From: Hydractinia symbiolongicarpus
Taxonomy: Eukaryota; Cnidaria; Hydrozoa; Anthoathecata; Hydractiniidae
Direction of reading: 5' to 3'
DNA: 64,000 nucleotides
NCBI RefSeq assembly: GCF_029227915.1
Contig: NC_079888.1
Location: forward strand, 12,073,001-12,137,000
Both the position numbers and the translations under genes were made by a program. The notes below the pieces were generated by a model. That model made no database searches and was not told the origin of the DNA. It worked only from the letters and a program-made list of their open reading frames with translations. Below, piece after piece: positions 26,736 through 39,073 of this stretch (its first letter is position 1; each line of letters begins with the position of its first letter).

Positions 26736-27218
26736 GAAGAAGGTCCTGCATTTGAACAATTAGTTAACAGTTCACAGTGGGATGCTAGCTTACCAGTCAC
26801 TATGCATAACAGGGAAACCTTAATATATATGTTAACTTTTGAGGAGTTAAAGCGTTAGAGGCAACTTAAAGTCATACATGAAGGCTTAAAATACCTGAAC
26901 TTAATGGACATAGTTAAAAGAAACTTTAACATAATCAAATCATCATTTGTTTCTGAAGATAAACCACTCACATTTAATGATTTAGAATTTGAATATTCCG
27001 AATTATCAAATGAGAGAGAACGAAATACATTATCATGGTTTAAATTTACGGTCGAAAATATGAGTTCTAAGCACTTGGAAATGCTATTGAAATTTGCAAC
27101 ATCATATAATAATATTCTTAAATTTCGAGCCCTGAAAATTCATGTTACCTGCATGGAAGAAAATGAAGGTGTCTATCCAAAGTCATCTGCTGCACTGACA
27201 CAATTCGTTTACCTATAG
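26736..27218 (+). pseudogene. HECT-domain protein copy, 3' part (C-lobe)
   Basis: The frame reads EEGPAFEQLVNSSQWDASLP, one internal stop (FEELKR*RQ), then a C-lobe-like segment with LLKFATSY and YPKSSAALTQFVYL before the stop. HECT ligases end LPxAxTCxxxLxLP. Aligned with that, the catalytic cysteine position is Ala here, so this copy could not form a ubiquitin thioester. It continues the fragment at 21784-22688. Confidence 0.6.
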
Positions 27219-27357
27219 TGCAATTCCAAAGAAGAATTCAAGTTCAACACAATTTCTGCTCTACAGTTTGAATGTGAGGGATTTTTGAACCTTAAGTTAT
27301 ATATATAAATTAGGATAATATTTTTTAGCACCATTGTTAAATTTTTTTGCTTTAATT

Positions 27358-29265
27358 CTACTGATAAAACAAATATCGTCGAATATTAAAATAAGTGGTC
27401 ATGCCAAAATCTTGGCAGTCTTCCAATGGATTGAATCTGTTTCTCAAGTCTGTTATCTGTTCAGGTGTTAATATCGTTGAAGCTTCAGGAACATCTACTC
27501 TAGCCACGTCATTATTGTCAAGTATGGGACCATCCCAGTCAATCCCATAGAAATCATAGTCATCCTGTAGAAAAGTCAAGCATTTTTTTACATTTCTAAG
27601 ATAGTAGTCTATATTTTGAGAACAACTTATTTGTTATTTTGTTTGTTGTTAAGGTTGCTATGTTGTTTGCTACTTTAATTGGAGAAACTTTCGCGAGAGA
27701 AACTTTCGCGAATTCGCGAGTTTTCGCTATTTTCGCGAAAGTTTATCTCGCGAAAATGTGCTAGTTTCTTCATTCGCGAAACTTTATCTCGCGAAAGTTT
27801 TCGAATTTCTTCATTCGCGAAAGTTTCTCCAATTAAAGTATTCTTTTTATATTTTGTTATTTTGTTGCGTTTAGTTTTTGTTTGCAAAATATATGTACTT
27901 ACTTGAATAAGAGCTGCTTTTTCTGCGTCGTAATTGACTTGGCTTTGGTTGTTCAATAACCCCTCAATAAATAGTTGCATTGGTGTTCTTTCTCTAGCAG
28001 AGGACATTTTATGGTGAATCCATCCTTCTCGCCAGATATCCAAATGACGATTTATCCTTGGTAAAATTATGTAATGTAAGCAGGACAGATCCATATCGCA
28101 GGAAGGGTCTAACATATCACAATCTTCCATATAGTAAAACAAATTGTAATACAGTTTCAGCACGCCAGTAAAAGCGTCTCTCCAAACACGTTCTATTCTC
28201 TGATTGTGTACACTCTTACCGCAAATCATACTTCCCGACCTGGACCACGCAAGGGGTGGTTTAACATGAACCATGCAACATCTACATTTTCACCGCCTTT
28301 GTCGGAACGGACACGTGAAGGAAGGCCGTACTTACGGATTGCGTCTGTAAAACACTGAAGAACAGTTAATGCTTTATTATTGTTCGAACATTTTAGGAAT
28401 ACTGGGACTCTACTACATCCATCCACACCACCATGAACGACTATGCGCCATCTAAATAAGAAATAGTAATGGGTACATTATGTGTTGAAAACATTAAGAA
28501 ACTCTTAGTATTAATTGCACACATTGTACAACGGTGCGATACAAAGAAGGTTAGAGGTATATATACGTAAGTATATTCCCTGAAAACATACCGAAAAAGT
28601 TTGTGGTTTCCATCTATGTGACACAAGGAAAACGGTGCTGGTACGTAATATTTACGTCGGTGAACTGGGGATTTTAACCACCTTTCAGTAACCCCAATAG
28701 GGCCAACTCTCCGGAGAGATTCTCTTGCTTTAGTTCTACTCAATCTGATTCCTTGTCTGGATAATTCACCCATTAGTCTCTTATATCCAATATTAGGAAA
28801 TTCAATACAAATACGTTGTACTTTATCGTCGAGTGATTGCTCGTCCACGTGACTGTAAAACATACGTTGAGTTAGTCGAAGTTCTGACATTCTTTTTTGA
28901 CTGTCCTTACAGAAACAGTTAACATGGAAAACGCATGAAAACTGGTTGTCAAGCAAATAGAATAGCTACTCGTAATTTATTTTTACCTTCGGTCTACCAC
29001 GTTCTCCACATGTAAAAGGAACCTCGTAGCCAACTGTAAATTCATTATTTTCAATACTGTCATCAACTAATCTATTTAAGGTGTTATTAACGCTGAGAAG
29101 GTCATCATCACCCAAGTTGCCAAGCCTTAACATTTGTCGGCTAATTTGGTCTAGCAACCTGTGTGCAGAATCAAGTATGTTGTCATCTACAGGCTCTTCC
29201 AAGTCTCTGATAACAGACAGAAGCAAACTACGTATTACACTTACTGCTGCTTCCGCCGACATCAT
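27358..29265 (-). pseudogene. IS3-like (IS3EU-type) DDE integrase/transposase, four exons
   Basis: Exons (minus): 29265-28987, 28941-28592, 28451-27903, 27564-27358. Borders are GT/AG and phases fit, giving about 461 residues. The N-terminal helical region is followed by FPNIGYKRLMGELSRQGI and the integrase core. The core has CHIDGNHKLFR (first Asp), then [14 protein letters not shown] (second Asp) and SVHNQRIERVWRD (Glu), then LPRINRHLDIW and a C-terminal YGIDWDGP block. All three catalytic acids are present. The defect is one missing base near 28240 (RGPGR before SMICG). The family, with bacterial IS3-like cores and many animal copies, is known; IS3EU membership is my assignment. No terminal repeats were found. 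Confidence 0.8.
27673..27838. mobile_element. 166-bp MITE with CTTTAATTGGAG ends
   Basis: The perfect terminal inverted repeat starts CTTTAATTGGAGAAACTTTC and runs on through GCGA; TA lies directly outside each end. The interior is packed with TTCGCGAA motifs in both orientations. It sits in the last intron of the integrase gene. Its ends share CTTTA, GAAACTTTCGCG and the TA flanks with the 7.8-kb transposon at 48536-56341, so it is probably a non-autonomous relative. Confidence 0.8.
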
Positions 29266-31949
29266 GGAATTACAGCAGGAGGCATGGTTGTGTCCTGCAT
29301 ATGTCCCCTGCGCATTGATGACGTATTACGCAAAGCATTGTTGACAAAAATATTCTTCCGATTGGATAATACACGAAAAATGTTTGTGCTCAAAAATTTT
29401 TTTCAAAAACATTTCAAAAAAAAACAAATAACAAATAGTAAACGAAAATAAAACGAAAACAATAAATCTGCGACAAAAAAATTTTCCTGCTCAAAAATAA
29501 AAATGAGTCTTTCGAAAATAAAAATTACACGGAAAATAATTTTGGCACGAATTGCTCTTCATATAATTCAACTTTTAATTTCGAATTTTTAACATTTTTA
29601 ATAAACAAGAAACTAGCTACTATTTCTAAACAAATGTTTCGGGAAGGGTAAGTGAAGAGTTCAATATGCCTTACAGTTTTCAGTCTACCATAACCGCACG
29701 TGGTTATCACGTTTAAAAAGATACAACGTAAGATCAGACTAAAGTTGAAGACAAAGTTCGTGTAAAGATTGGAATTGATGAGGAATTAAAAGAAATTGAC
29801 CCCTCTTGCTGCCCAATTAGAACATTGGTTGACCAACAAATATATTCTCGGAAATTTCTCGGCCGTTTATTTTTTTTAAAGAAGAGGATTATGGCAGTAT
29901 TAATGGAATCGAGTCGAGTTGTCAACAAAATATAGACCTTCTCCCATTCCAGCCGGAGGATTAGAGTTTCCATTGACTTCAAAAATTCATAAGTCGCAAA
30001 TATATCACTCATAGGAAAGTGAAAGAGTTCATTTCCACACTCTATTCATTTTAATACAATGGTAATAAAGAAGATGAAGAAGAATTATCCTCAGAGGAGG
30101 AAATCAATTTGGTAATATGGGAATCCAAAGAGAGCCAGAGTGATAATGAAGTCGTGAAGTCAGGTAAAAAGAAGAAAGCACTCATTATAACGGAAACCTC
30201 GGGTGAAAGTAAAACAGATAGTGAGATGGTAAAACAACACCGGAAGAAGAAGAGATTGGATGTTTGGATGACCTTCTAGTTGATAGAGTTTATGATATTG
30301 TGAAATAAAAGTTTGATTAATTAAATAAGAGCTTGTGGTTGTCTTCCTTTAAAAATTGCAAATATTTTTTTGGGTGTGTTTTTCTTTCTGTATTTCTTGC
30401 ATTTTTAAAAATCTTGCATTCTTAAAAATCTTGTTTGAGACTTTCAGCCTAGCCATGTTTTTTAACTGTTTCTTAATTTTGGCCTAATCTCGCCCTCATG
30501 TTTCTTATATAGATGTTTCTTATATAAAAAAAAACCTTGTAAAACACTCGACTCAGATTATTACGAAAGATATATGGAAATTGAAACAAGATTTTTTTTT
30601 AGTACAGGGAAGTGTAATGTCTTCTTTATATCTGACGTATTTATTGGCTTATAGCGATCGCGTGACCTGTCGCTATTTTTTGGAGCAATCGATTAAAATA
30701 TAAAAAAAGGAAAGAGAGAGAAAAAAAAGTACACAAACATTCGTGAAACGTGTACACTGTAAGAATTAATGTTTACACTGGTTGATCATTGCTTTTACAA
30801 GAACGATTTTGTCTTTCAAAAAGGGGATCAAACGACAAAATATTTTTTGAAGAACTGGTCCATCAGACTGGAATTTTAAATAACATGACGTTGAATGTGA
30901 GAACAAAAGTCGTTTTTATTATATTCAAATGAATTGATAATAAATGTAATCCCAATAAACATTTTTTCACCAATAAAAGTGTTAAGTTAAAGCCTTTTCT
31001 TTTAAAAAAATTTACATTATAAAAATATCAGGCTGGAGTTTTAGGTTAAAATCAATATGTCTAATGTTTAGAACGGTAGAGAAATAGAAATAATAACCAG
31101 TCTGGTCAGCATTTTAATATTTTTATAAAAACCGTGTACGATCATCCACTTCTGCTAGGATTAGCAAATTTAGATTTTATTTGTTTTGTAACATTCTTCA
31201 TCATTTCTGCGATTTTGTTAATAAAATGGATTTGTTGAACATGGTAACTGTCTGTCCATTAAAGCTACGTTAACCATATTTGAACATAAAATGATTTAAT
31301 GTAAGGTGCAAAGTGCTACATTGACCTTCTGTCACGCCGCTGTTACATTTAACAAGTAGTTATGGACGTTAATTCCTGATTGAATTTGTAAATTGAACCT
31401 TTATATTGTGAGCCTGCTAATATGACAGTAGCGAAAGATGACACCTTTTTCCAAGTTAGCCAGGGCGTTGTCTTTATTGCTGTAAAAGCAACAACTCTGT
31501 TTCTGCCACTGCAACTTTGTAGAAATGCACGCGTAGTAAGTGTCAACCCGAGACGGGGATTTACAAAGTCTGCTAAAACAACATGCGCCTCTCTGTGTTG
31601 TAAAACCGGCAGATAGACGACATTAGGAAAGATTTTAAGCCTGAATATCTTTTAAATCCGCTCTATCCAAACATCTAATTACTTTTTCTGTAAAGGAAAG
31701 AGCTTGTTGTACCGTCTGAAGTTTGTACCATCCGAAGTTTGTTCGTTTGTTCGAAAGAAATTGTGACAATCACAACTAGCTAATACAATAAACATAAATT
31801 TGATTCCAAGTGCTATCAATATTTTATCAAGATAGATAGCACTTGCAAGAAAGATAGCGAGAGAAAATGCATTAGCTATAACAATGGCGTTTGGTAGCCT
31901 TAGTATAAAAACCGGACAGTTCTTCACTGCGCATAACAGCCAAATATTT
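29266..31949. other. Mostly gene-free; weak coding relic near 30060
   Basis: AT-rich DNA. Apart from the acidic relic listed separately, frames are short. One minus-strand frame at 31679-31927 is hydrophobic but matches no family I know. Confidence 0.45.
30060..30306 (+). pseudogene. Acidic/basic coding relic, unidentified
   Basis: One frame reads EDEEELSSEEEINLVIWESK, later SGKKKKALIITETSGESK; after a shift, EEEIGCLDDLLVDRVYDIVK and a stop. Composition differs from the surroundings and resembles a decayed, charged linker and C terminus. No family recognised and no start codon found. Confidence 0.3.
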
Positions 31950-33550
31950 AGGAAGATAAATGTTAGTTTTTTTTCGTGTACCGTTAATATACGGAAATAT
32001 ACTGAGGTGTTTTACGTTGTATACTAATGTCGAATACGGAAATATACTTTGCGTAGAGAGACTCCGGAGAATACGACAATAATGCAGCCATGCTATGCCT
32101 TGATTATACGTGCCATATATTAACGTATAATGTCGTATACGCAAATTATCGCGGTGTGTTCCTTTCAATTATACGGGCGTATACGAAGGTGTAGGGAAAC
32201 AAGAAAACATTCGTGATATGTTTTGACTGTACATGATGTATATTTATGTATAATGTTGTACGCATATATTCGCGTCGTATTTTATTGAAAAATGTGGCCG
32301 TAAAAAAACCGTAAGGAATTTATATCATTTTAGCGTCTTGTTGTATATATACAATTATTAGCTGTAGAACACATAGCTTCTAGTTTCGGCCAAAATCCTG
32401 ATCTTCTGGTATATAATTTAAGATATGCGTGTATCCGACGTGGTTAGTAAAATTGACGGTTAATCTGCCATTTTAAAGTGGCATAGCTTAGATTTGGAAA
32501 AGATCCCTGTTTGGCCTTTGCCATACTTTGTATTTTCTAGCCATGTAAATCTTAGACAAACTATTTATTATTTTGCTATAACTAAAGTATAGCAGGTCAC
32601 CTAACGCAGTCAGTGTCAGTACATAGCCATAGACAGACAGCTACGCTAGCTAGCTATTTGGTGCTTTTCTTAAAATTGGTTTGTTTAAGATTTATTTTAG
32701 TTAAACCACAAGTAACGCCAGATTAAGCGCTTTTTAAGAGTCGTTACCTGTGTCACATATGCATGTAAGACGATTTAGTACAAGTATTCAGTAAATTGTA
32801 AATCAAACGAAGTCCACACAACTTTTTAGTGTTCCCGATAAGTTTCCGTGGAAGTACAAAAACTAATTGTGGCACCGAGCTGAGCACTTAGTATAGGTAA
32901 ACCATGTCGCACATGCGTAAAAAAATTATTGCAAATTTGGTTAAAATGAAAGCACAGGAGACAGCCCGTAATTATCCCGTCCAGCTAAAAATCAGTCAGC
33001 AATTTTATTTTGCTGAATAAGTTGTTGCAAAATTGTCAGTGTGAATAAAGAACACATCCTTCAGGCTGTATATACAAAATTAATTGCAGATACAAAATAA
33101 ACCTTAAGTATCACATGTTAATGGAGACTGTTCTCTCATTGAATCAATAAACTAAATAATTTTTCCAAAGTCTAACAACCAGCTAGATGACCAGTTAAGA
33201 TTTGTAAAAATAACACAAATAGAAATGATGCTGGCTGAGACCAAAAACTGTCGTACCAAACTGAATAGTAAGGCTAGCTATCTGGATTTTAGGATGCTTC
33301 CTCGAAAGCCAAAATCTGAAAATTGTTGAGTTCAAGATTTGTATGTGGCTAAAAACGTGAAAACATATTCATCTTAACGTGTAAAAACATAAAAATGATT
33401 AAAAGCTTTTAGAAAGTAAAGAAAGAACAGCTTTTAAAATAGCCGTAGTCATGCTAGCTTATATTATTTCATAATCCTTCGTCCGTATAAATCGGGTTCT
33501 GCAGACATTTTCCGAATTTTTCGAAAAAAAACTACCACAACCATTATGAA
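31950..33550. other. No gene recognised
   Basis: 32000-32290 is rich in TATACG/CGTATA words with local short repeats. The rest is AT-rich with GCTAGCTA runs near 32640. No transposon ends or genes were seen. Confidence 0.45.
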
Positions 33551-34778
33551 TAAAATTATTATAGAGACTAGCTGGTACCCTGTAGGTAAATCCACGGGTT
33601 CACCCGTCCTTTATATATCGCATTTCGTGCTTCCGTAATACGACGTTTTTCTTGCGCACAAACAGACAATACCGACAAATTAAAGAGATAAGACAGGTTA
33701 TCTTTGCACAACATAAAACTTTCGAGACAAACTTATTATCAAAAGTCCCACAACCTTATATTTGAATCTGAATTATATTTTCGTTGAAAAGGGATTCCGA
33801 ATTATATTTTCATTAAAACGGGGTTTACATCTAGTAAAAAGACGAAACTTACAAAAAAGCCTAAAGTGATTAAGCAGAGCAGATTTATTTATCGGTGTGT
33901 AAACATAGCTACTAATCAATGGAAGATTTTGTCAGTTTTAATGAACTTAATAAACAAATACAAAATAATATGTCTCTGTCTATATCTAAGTTTGTAGTTG
34001 CTAGATGATTCCGATACGTTATCATTTTTTTTTTTAAAAAAAGTCACTGGATACGTTTTTTATTAGATTTCGGTCTAGCTTCTTTTCATGTTATAACAAA
34101 GCATAAATCCTGCTTAAAATGTTTCATAAAATGACGATTTAATCATTCTTAAAATTACCAAAAAACTTAAACTGGATGGATGGATAAATTTGAATTTTAC
34201 AGATAATAACTCAACCAAACAGGTTTTCTGAAAATTCAGGCAATATACAGTTTCGCTTATGGTCTGCATAAAAACTGCATAAAAAGATTATAAGTTCTAC
34301 ATCCTCTCTGTGTGTAAGAATTGACATAAACTGGATGCATGTCTTGTGTATGCAATCTTTCGAAAATACTCTCTACTTAATATAGATGTTATATCCGTGA
34401 TCGCTCTATTTACAACGAAATTGAAGCCAGACAAAGATTCCTGTAAGGACTAATTAATATTGCTCCGTTTCCTTATAATGCAGAAATTAAGCCTAACACA
34501 ACGCTTCTTCAAATATGTTTATCTTTCATAGAAGACCTTTCGTGAATGCGTAGGAAAAAAATCAAATGTTATTGTAACCTATCCACATACTTAGAAGTTT
34601 TTGTTTCCAACATTTGATTATTCAATCGCCTTGTGAAATTGAGTGGCAAATTCTGATGTAAAAAAACATATAGCCAAAACAGTCTATCTGTCTGTTGCAG
34701 CAAAATTGTAGCTGTGAGAGCTTTATCTTGGAAATGTGTAGGGATTTTTCCACGGGATAACGACTAGTCTGATAATAC
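33551..34778. mobile_element. Possible element or inverted repeat pair bounded by ATTATAGAGACTAG-type ends
   Basis: The left end reads ATTATAGAGACTAGCTGG and further on AAATCCACGGG. The reverse complement of the right end reads ATTATCAGACTAGTCG and CCCGTGGAAAAATCC. The same motif occurs at 3648-3692, next to the GACA-associated repeat. The two ends are inverted, about 1.2 kb apart, with no coding frame between. They may be one element or two opposed partial copies. Confidence 0.4.
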
Positions 34779-37388
34779 ACATTCTTTCTCCTTTGTTTAT
34801 GATGTCTGCACAAGGTAGTTACTATCAGTTTAAAAATTAGAAGTTGCTATGATTATATCGAGTGGAGAGGAACAAAGCGAATGAAAAACTTTACTCAGCA
34901 ATAGAGTTAACGCAACAAAATGACCTTATGAACGCCAACCCTTACCCTCGAGCAATTTTCTCAAAATTTATAAAATCATTACACTAGTATGTTGAAATTT
35001 TTAATTAACCAAAAATTTGCTAACCATAGCTTGTGTTAGGTCTAAGAAAAAATTATTAACTTTTGAACGAAGTAAAATGATTCGATTGTTGCGTAGCACA
35101 ACTCGTGGCAAAAATGTTGATGTAATTAGCTGATGTGAGTTAATGCCATCATTAAGTAAAGTAGCATTCAAGGCAGTATGTGTTGCTAAAACGTATATTT
35201 TTAAATCTTTAGCTATTAAAGTTATCTCAATAAAAAAATCTCAGCTACTAGGCGTCGGCCATTAAAATCCTTCTCTAATTTTTATCATTAAATTATCTGT
35301 ACGGGGTGGGAATTTTAAATAGTTTATAATTTAGGAATATTAAGGCAAATTATAGATTGTTATTATAAAGATATATATACAAATAATGGTATAGCAACCT
35401 TTGCGTATTATTGCATTTAGAACACCCATTCGTTTATTTGTGTCTTGTCGGCGTTGCTAAGGAGAGTTTTTATAAGTATCAAATTGAACAAATCAACACA
35501 CATACATAATCTAGATTTTGCTGAAGTCACTAACTGCTACTATCAATCTAGCTTGTTATCTTTTATATCTTAATGCTCAAATTTAGGTAAGGCGGATTTA
35601 TGGATTCTATAGATAACGTTTTAAAACATGACGGTGTGTGAAAAGTCTTGTTTAGACTGACTCCACTTCAGACGAGACTCTATAAGGTGATAAGATCCAC
35701 TCCTTAGCAATTCACAGTGTACATTAATTTAATTAGCCACGTGTGGAAGCGATACAAAAGTATTTAGTTTGTCTCCAAAAACTTCGTAAAGCGCAACGTG
35801 AAAGTTTTAAATGACGTTAACACTATTTACTCTGAGATCTGAGTACGTGAGGCTAAGGGAAATTAGATGAAGCAAAATACCATAGCCCTGTAACTATGAG
35901 TCTTTTTTGAAAATTATTCAGGATACAATACCTATTCGCCAACAAGCGTAGATGTAACCTGATTTTCACCTCAGGTCATGTGGTTAATTGCTGACGCCAG
36001 CAACGATTCAGAATATTTCGATAATTGATTGCTGTATTGCGCATATTTTGGATAGTTTCTTTTGAAGAAAACAATTTTATCCAAAATATGCTTCTTGAAA
36101 CTTAAAAATGTACAATTTAAAGCTGTTTTGTCATTATCTTCTTCTTTCTGATTACAATTGAAAGTTCTTCCACAGGGTAAACCTATTTTTTTACTTTTAA
36201 AGCCAGTATATTCCATTCTTTTTATTCCTCTCATTTTAAGTTGAGTTGGTAAAATGTTCTTTATCTTAAAAAAAGTAGGTCCATAAACTTTTTCATCCAA
36301 CACAAAAATTCTCTTCTCTCTCTAATGACTTTTGATTATAATTCACTATAGCTTTTTTTCTGATTGAAAACTAAAACTGATTTCTTAGTTGAGTGACTCC
36401 TTATTAAGGCCGACAATTACCGGCTTTCTGTAGTAGATCAAAAAATTACGCGAAGAAGGAAAAAAATTGGAAGGAGAAGATAAAACAGTTTTCTTGCTAT
36501 GGTTATTTTATTTCAGACTATTTTACAATTAGTTTTATTTCAAAAGCTTCTACCTAATATACTTACTAGATTCGTTTGTAACAATTAAGTGCATTGACTA
36601 CAAAATGTCTTGTAAAAAACAACAGCTTTAATATTTAATTGCGTAGCAATCATTAAAATTGAAACAGTTTACACGAAGGAGTGTGGACACGACCAACATG
36701 CTGGGCCAATTGTTAAGCGGTTTTTAAATTCTATTTATATACTAAGTACAGGCTATTAGTTCTTGTTATTCCAAGGATAATAATAATATTATGCAGAAAC
36801 ATGAATTGATTATGTATGCATATAAAAGAATTATCTTATTTGTAAAGATCTTTTTTCCAAATCGAGATAAGACGCTTAACGAGTCAGACCACTCGTCCAT
36901 ACAACCAAATGATCAAAACAAAGAGGAAAGTATGGATGCGACTAGACTAGCATGGCTTAGAACAACGTTAATTGAAATATTCCTTTGATTCCTACTTGCA
37001 GCCTTATAACGCCATTTCTGTAACCAACTCGTTCTGCTGTAGCGATAGATCCTTTCACGATAATTGTCTTTGGTCATTTCAGCAACTAGACAAGTGTCAA
37101 CAGTGTAACATTTCAACACATTTTCTCACAAGAGATTTAAATACTTGTGATTGTAATTTTTTTCTTTGTTCCAAATGTTTAAAACGCTGTTAATAGACGT
37201 ATACTTTTGGTTTCCATGTGACAATGGATCTCCTAAAAAACAAATATCAACAAAATAACCAAAACGCGGTTGAGAAAATAACTTCTTTTTAAACACCTAC
37301 AGTATAAGAATACAAGGCAAAACTTTTCGAAATGTTTAAGTCACAGGAATGTTTTGTGTGGTGATATTTAATCGTATTTTAATTTCTA
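34779..37388. other. No gene recognised
   Basis: AT-rich DNA. A 110-residue minus-strand frame at 35971-36303 is Lys/Asn-rich with no recognisable domain. A Cys-rich plus-strand frame at 36972-37193 has no complete zinc-binding pattern. Neither is called as a gene. Confidence 0.4.
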
Positions 37389-39073
37389 CTATATTGTCCA
37401 CCGTACGTCAGTTTGTCTTTGAGGCAAAATTGTGGCTGCAACTAGAGGATAAATGTCGTGTTCTCTTTTACGGGCTAATTTGATGAGAAAAAGCTAGACT
37501 CACCATAAAGAGATTGAATACCCATGATATCATCTGTAGAAAGAGACAGGCGGACATTAGGATGATAAAAACTGTGGTAGTAAGGACTCATAACAGCACC
37601 CCAGACATGCGAATGTTTCAATCCCAAGCTATGGCCTATTTCATGTAAAGCAGTCCAAGCCAAACTTCTTCCGTAGAAGGATTTATCTGTGAACATTTCA
37701 TCATCGTCAAAGTGAATATCTCCTGCTATATCTAAATTAAATGTGGGCTGTTCTTAGTTCAATGACAAAGGCGATAAGAACCATACTGGAATATAGCCGA
37801 AAATTGGGAGAATTATTGACGGCAAATTTAACTAGCTTACCTTGACCCTGATAGGGATAATACGCATGCGCAATATCACCATCTCTACCATCGAATGGAA
37901 AATTACAGGGTTCGTGATTTTCAATAACGAATTGAATACTTATATCAACTGGACCGTATTTCTTCTCCAAAAATCGAACAGGTATCCAAACAGCCCATTT
38001 TCGAAATGCTCGCCGTATTATTTTTCTGACTCTTTGTTGGGAAAGGTCTTTTGTGTACCTATCAACTCTCCAGGTTAGAATCTATAAATATCATCGAGGC
38101 GTATTGCGCCAATTTTCATCTTAAATTGTCTGTACCCTCACACCGAGAGCTGATTAACTAATTATAATCCCGAATAGGGTAGTATCACTCGCAAGTAAGA
38201 TGAAAAAGCTTTTAAAATCATTAATGCTGTTAAGAGTTCTAACTTGTTAGAGCCCGCACGTACGACTCAATATGATGAATGAATTAACTTTTTTTTTATC
38301 GGCACGTCAAGATCTTTCTTTCACGTGAACATTGACGTCAAGCAACGCGCAGACTAAGTTGTACTGTACAGACAAGGATAGAATGATAAGAATTTTTTGT
38401 TTTACCTTAGCAAGTTATATAGTGCTTAAACTAACTATATCGAGTTTGAGCAGAACTGGAGCCTTAGTTGTCTCCACAATGAAAAATCCCAGAAATGCGC
38501 CCATAAATTACAATACTTACCGACTTTTTCCAAATTGTGTTTTGCAATACGTATCGTTTTTGACGAGTAGGTTCCGATTTTACACCACATTTCGGAATTT
38601 TATTACTTTTATTCGATGCTAAATGAGTCTAAAAAACCAAAAGTGAGACAATAAAAAAAGCCCGTAATCCTAATTCTTATTAATTGCTTTGGATGAGAAA
38701 AAAAATTTCAAATTTTAATTAATGAAGTCTCAAATTGATTTATTTTTTACTTAATAAATATGACACCAAATAGGAAATGGGAATCTACGGATGAAGCAAA
38801 AAAGAGCATAGCGTGGTATTATTGTAACACAAAATTTTCTTATGTAACAATAGGAAAATTTAGAAAACTATATTAGACCGCTAAATGTAAAAACAATTGC
38901 TTCTTTCAGAAATCTTAATGTAACCATTCTCGTATTTATATTAATTGTTTAATTTTGCGGCACAGTATATACGCTGTAATTAATACTAATACGTATCCAA
39001 TACTTACGTTATGTACTGACTTGGCTTCCACTTGGTAAAAGCAATACAATACCAACAAGATGTTGAACTTCAT
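37389..39073 (-). CDS. Matrix metalloproteinase, catalytic-domain-only, short prodomain
   Basis: Exons (minus): 39073-39008, 38628-38521, 38081-37841, 37731-37504, 37441-37389. All junctions are GT/AG and in phase, giving 231 residues. The signal peptide is MKFNILLVLYCFYQVEA. IPKCGV holds the cysteine-switch Cys36; RQKR (44-47) is a furin-type site; YVLQNTIWKKSILTWRV starts the catalytic domain. The zinc site is H168-E-x-G-H172...H178 (HEIGHSLGLKH), with Met-turn Met186 in AVMSPYY and the structural metal region FPFDGRDGDIAHA. No hemopexin domain follows; the last exon ends QRQTDVRWTI. Only about 17 residues lie between the signal peptide and the switch cysteine, against about 70 in most family members, and I found no missing prodomain exon in the 38629-39007 intron. 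It is probably a secreted, furin-activated zinc endopeptidase of the extracellular matrix. Confidence 0.88.

Noticed and set aside
31679-31927. Membrane receptor fragment
   Set aside because: Hydrophobic minus-strand frame, but no receptor motif and no neighbouring exon; likely chance.
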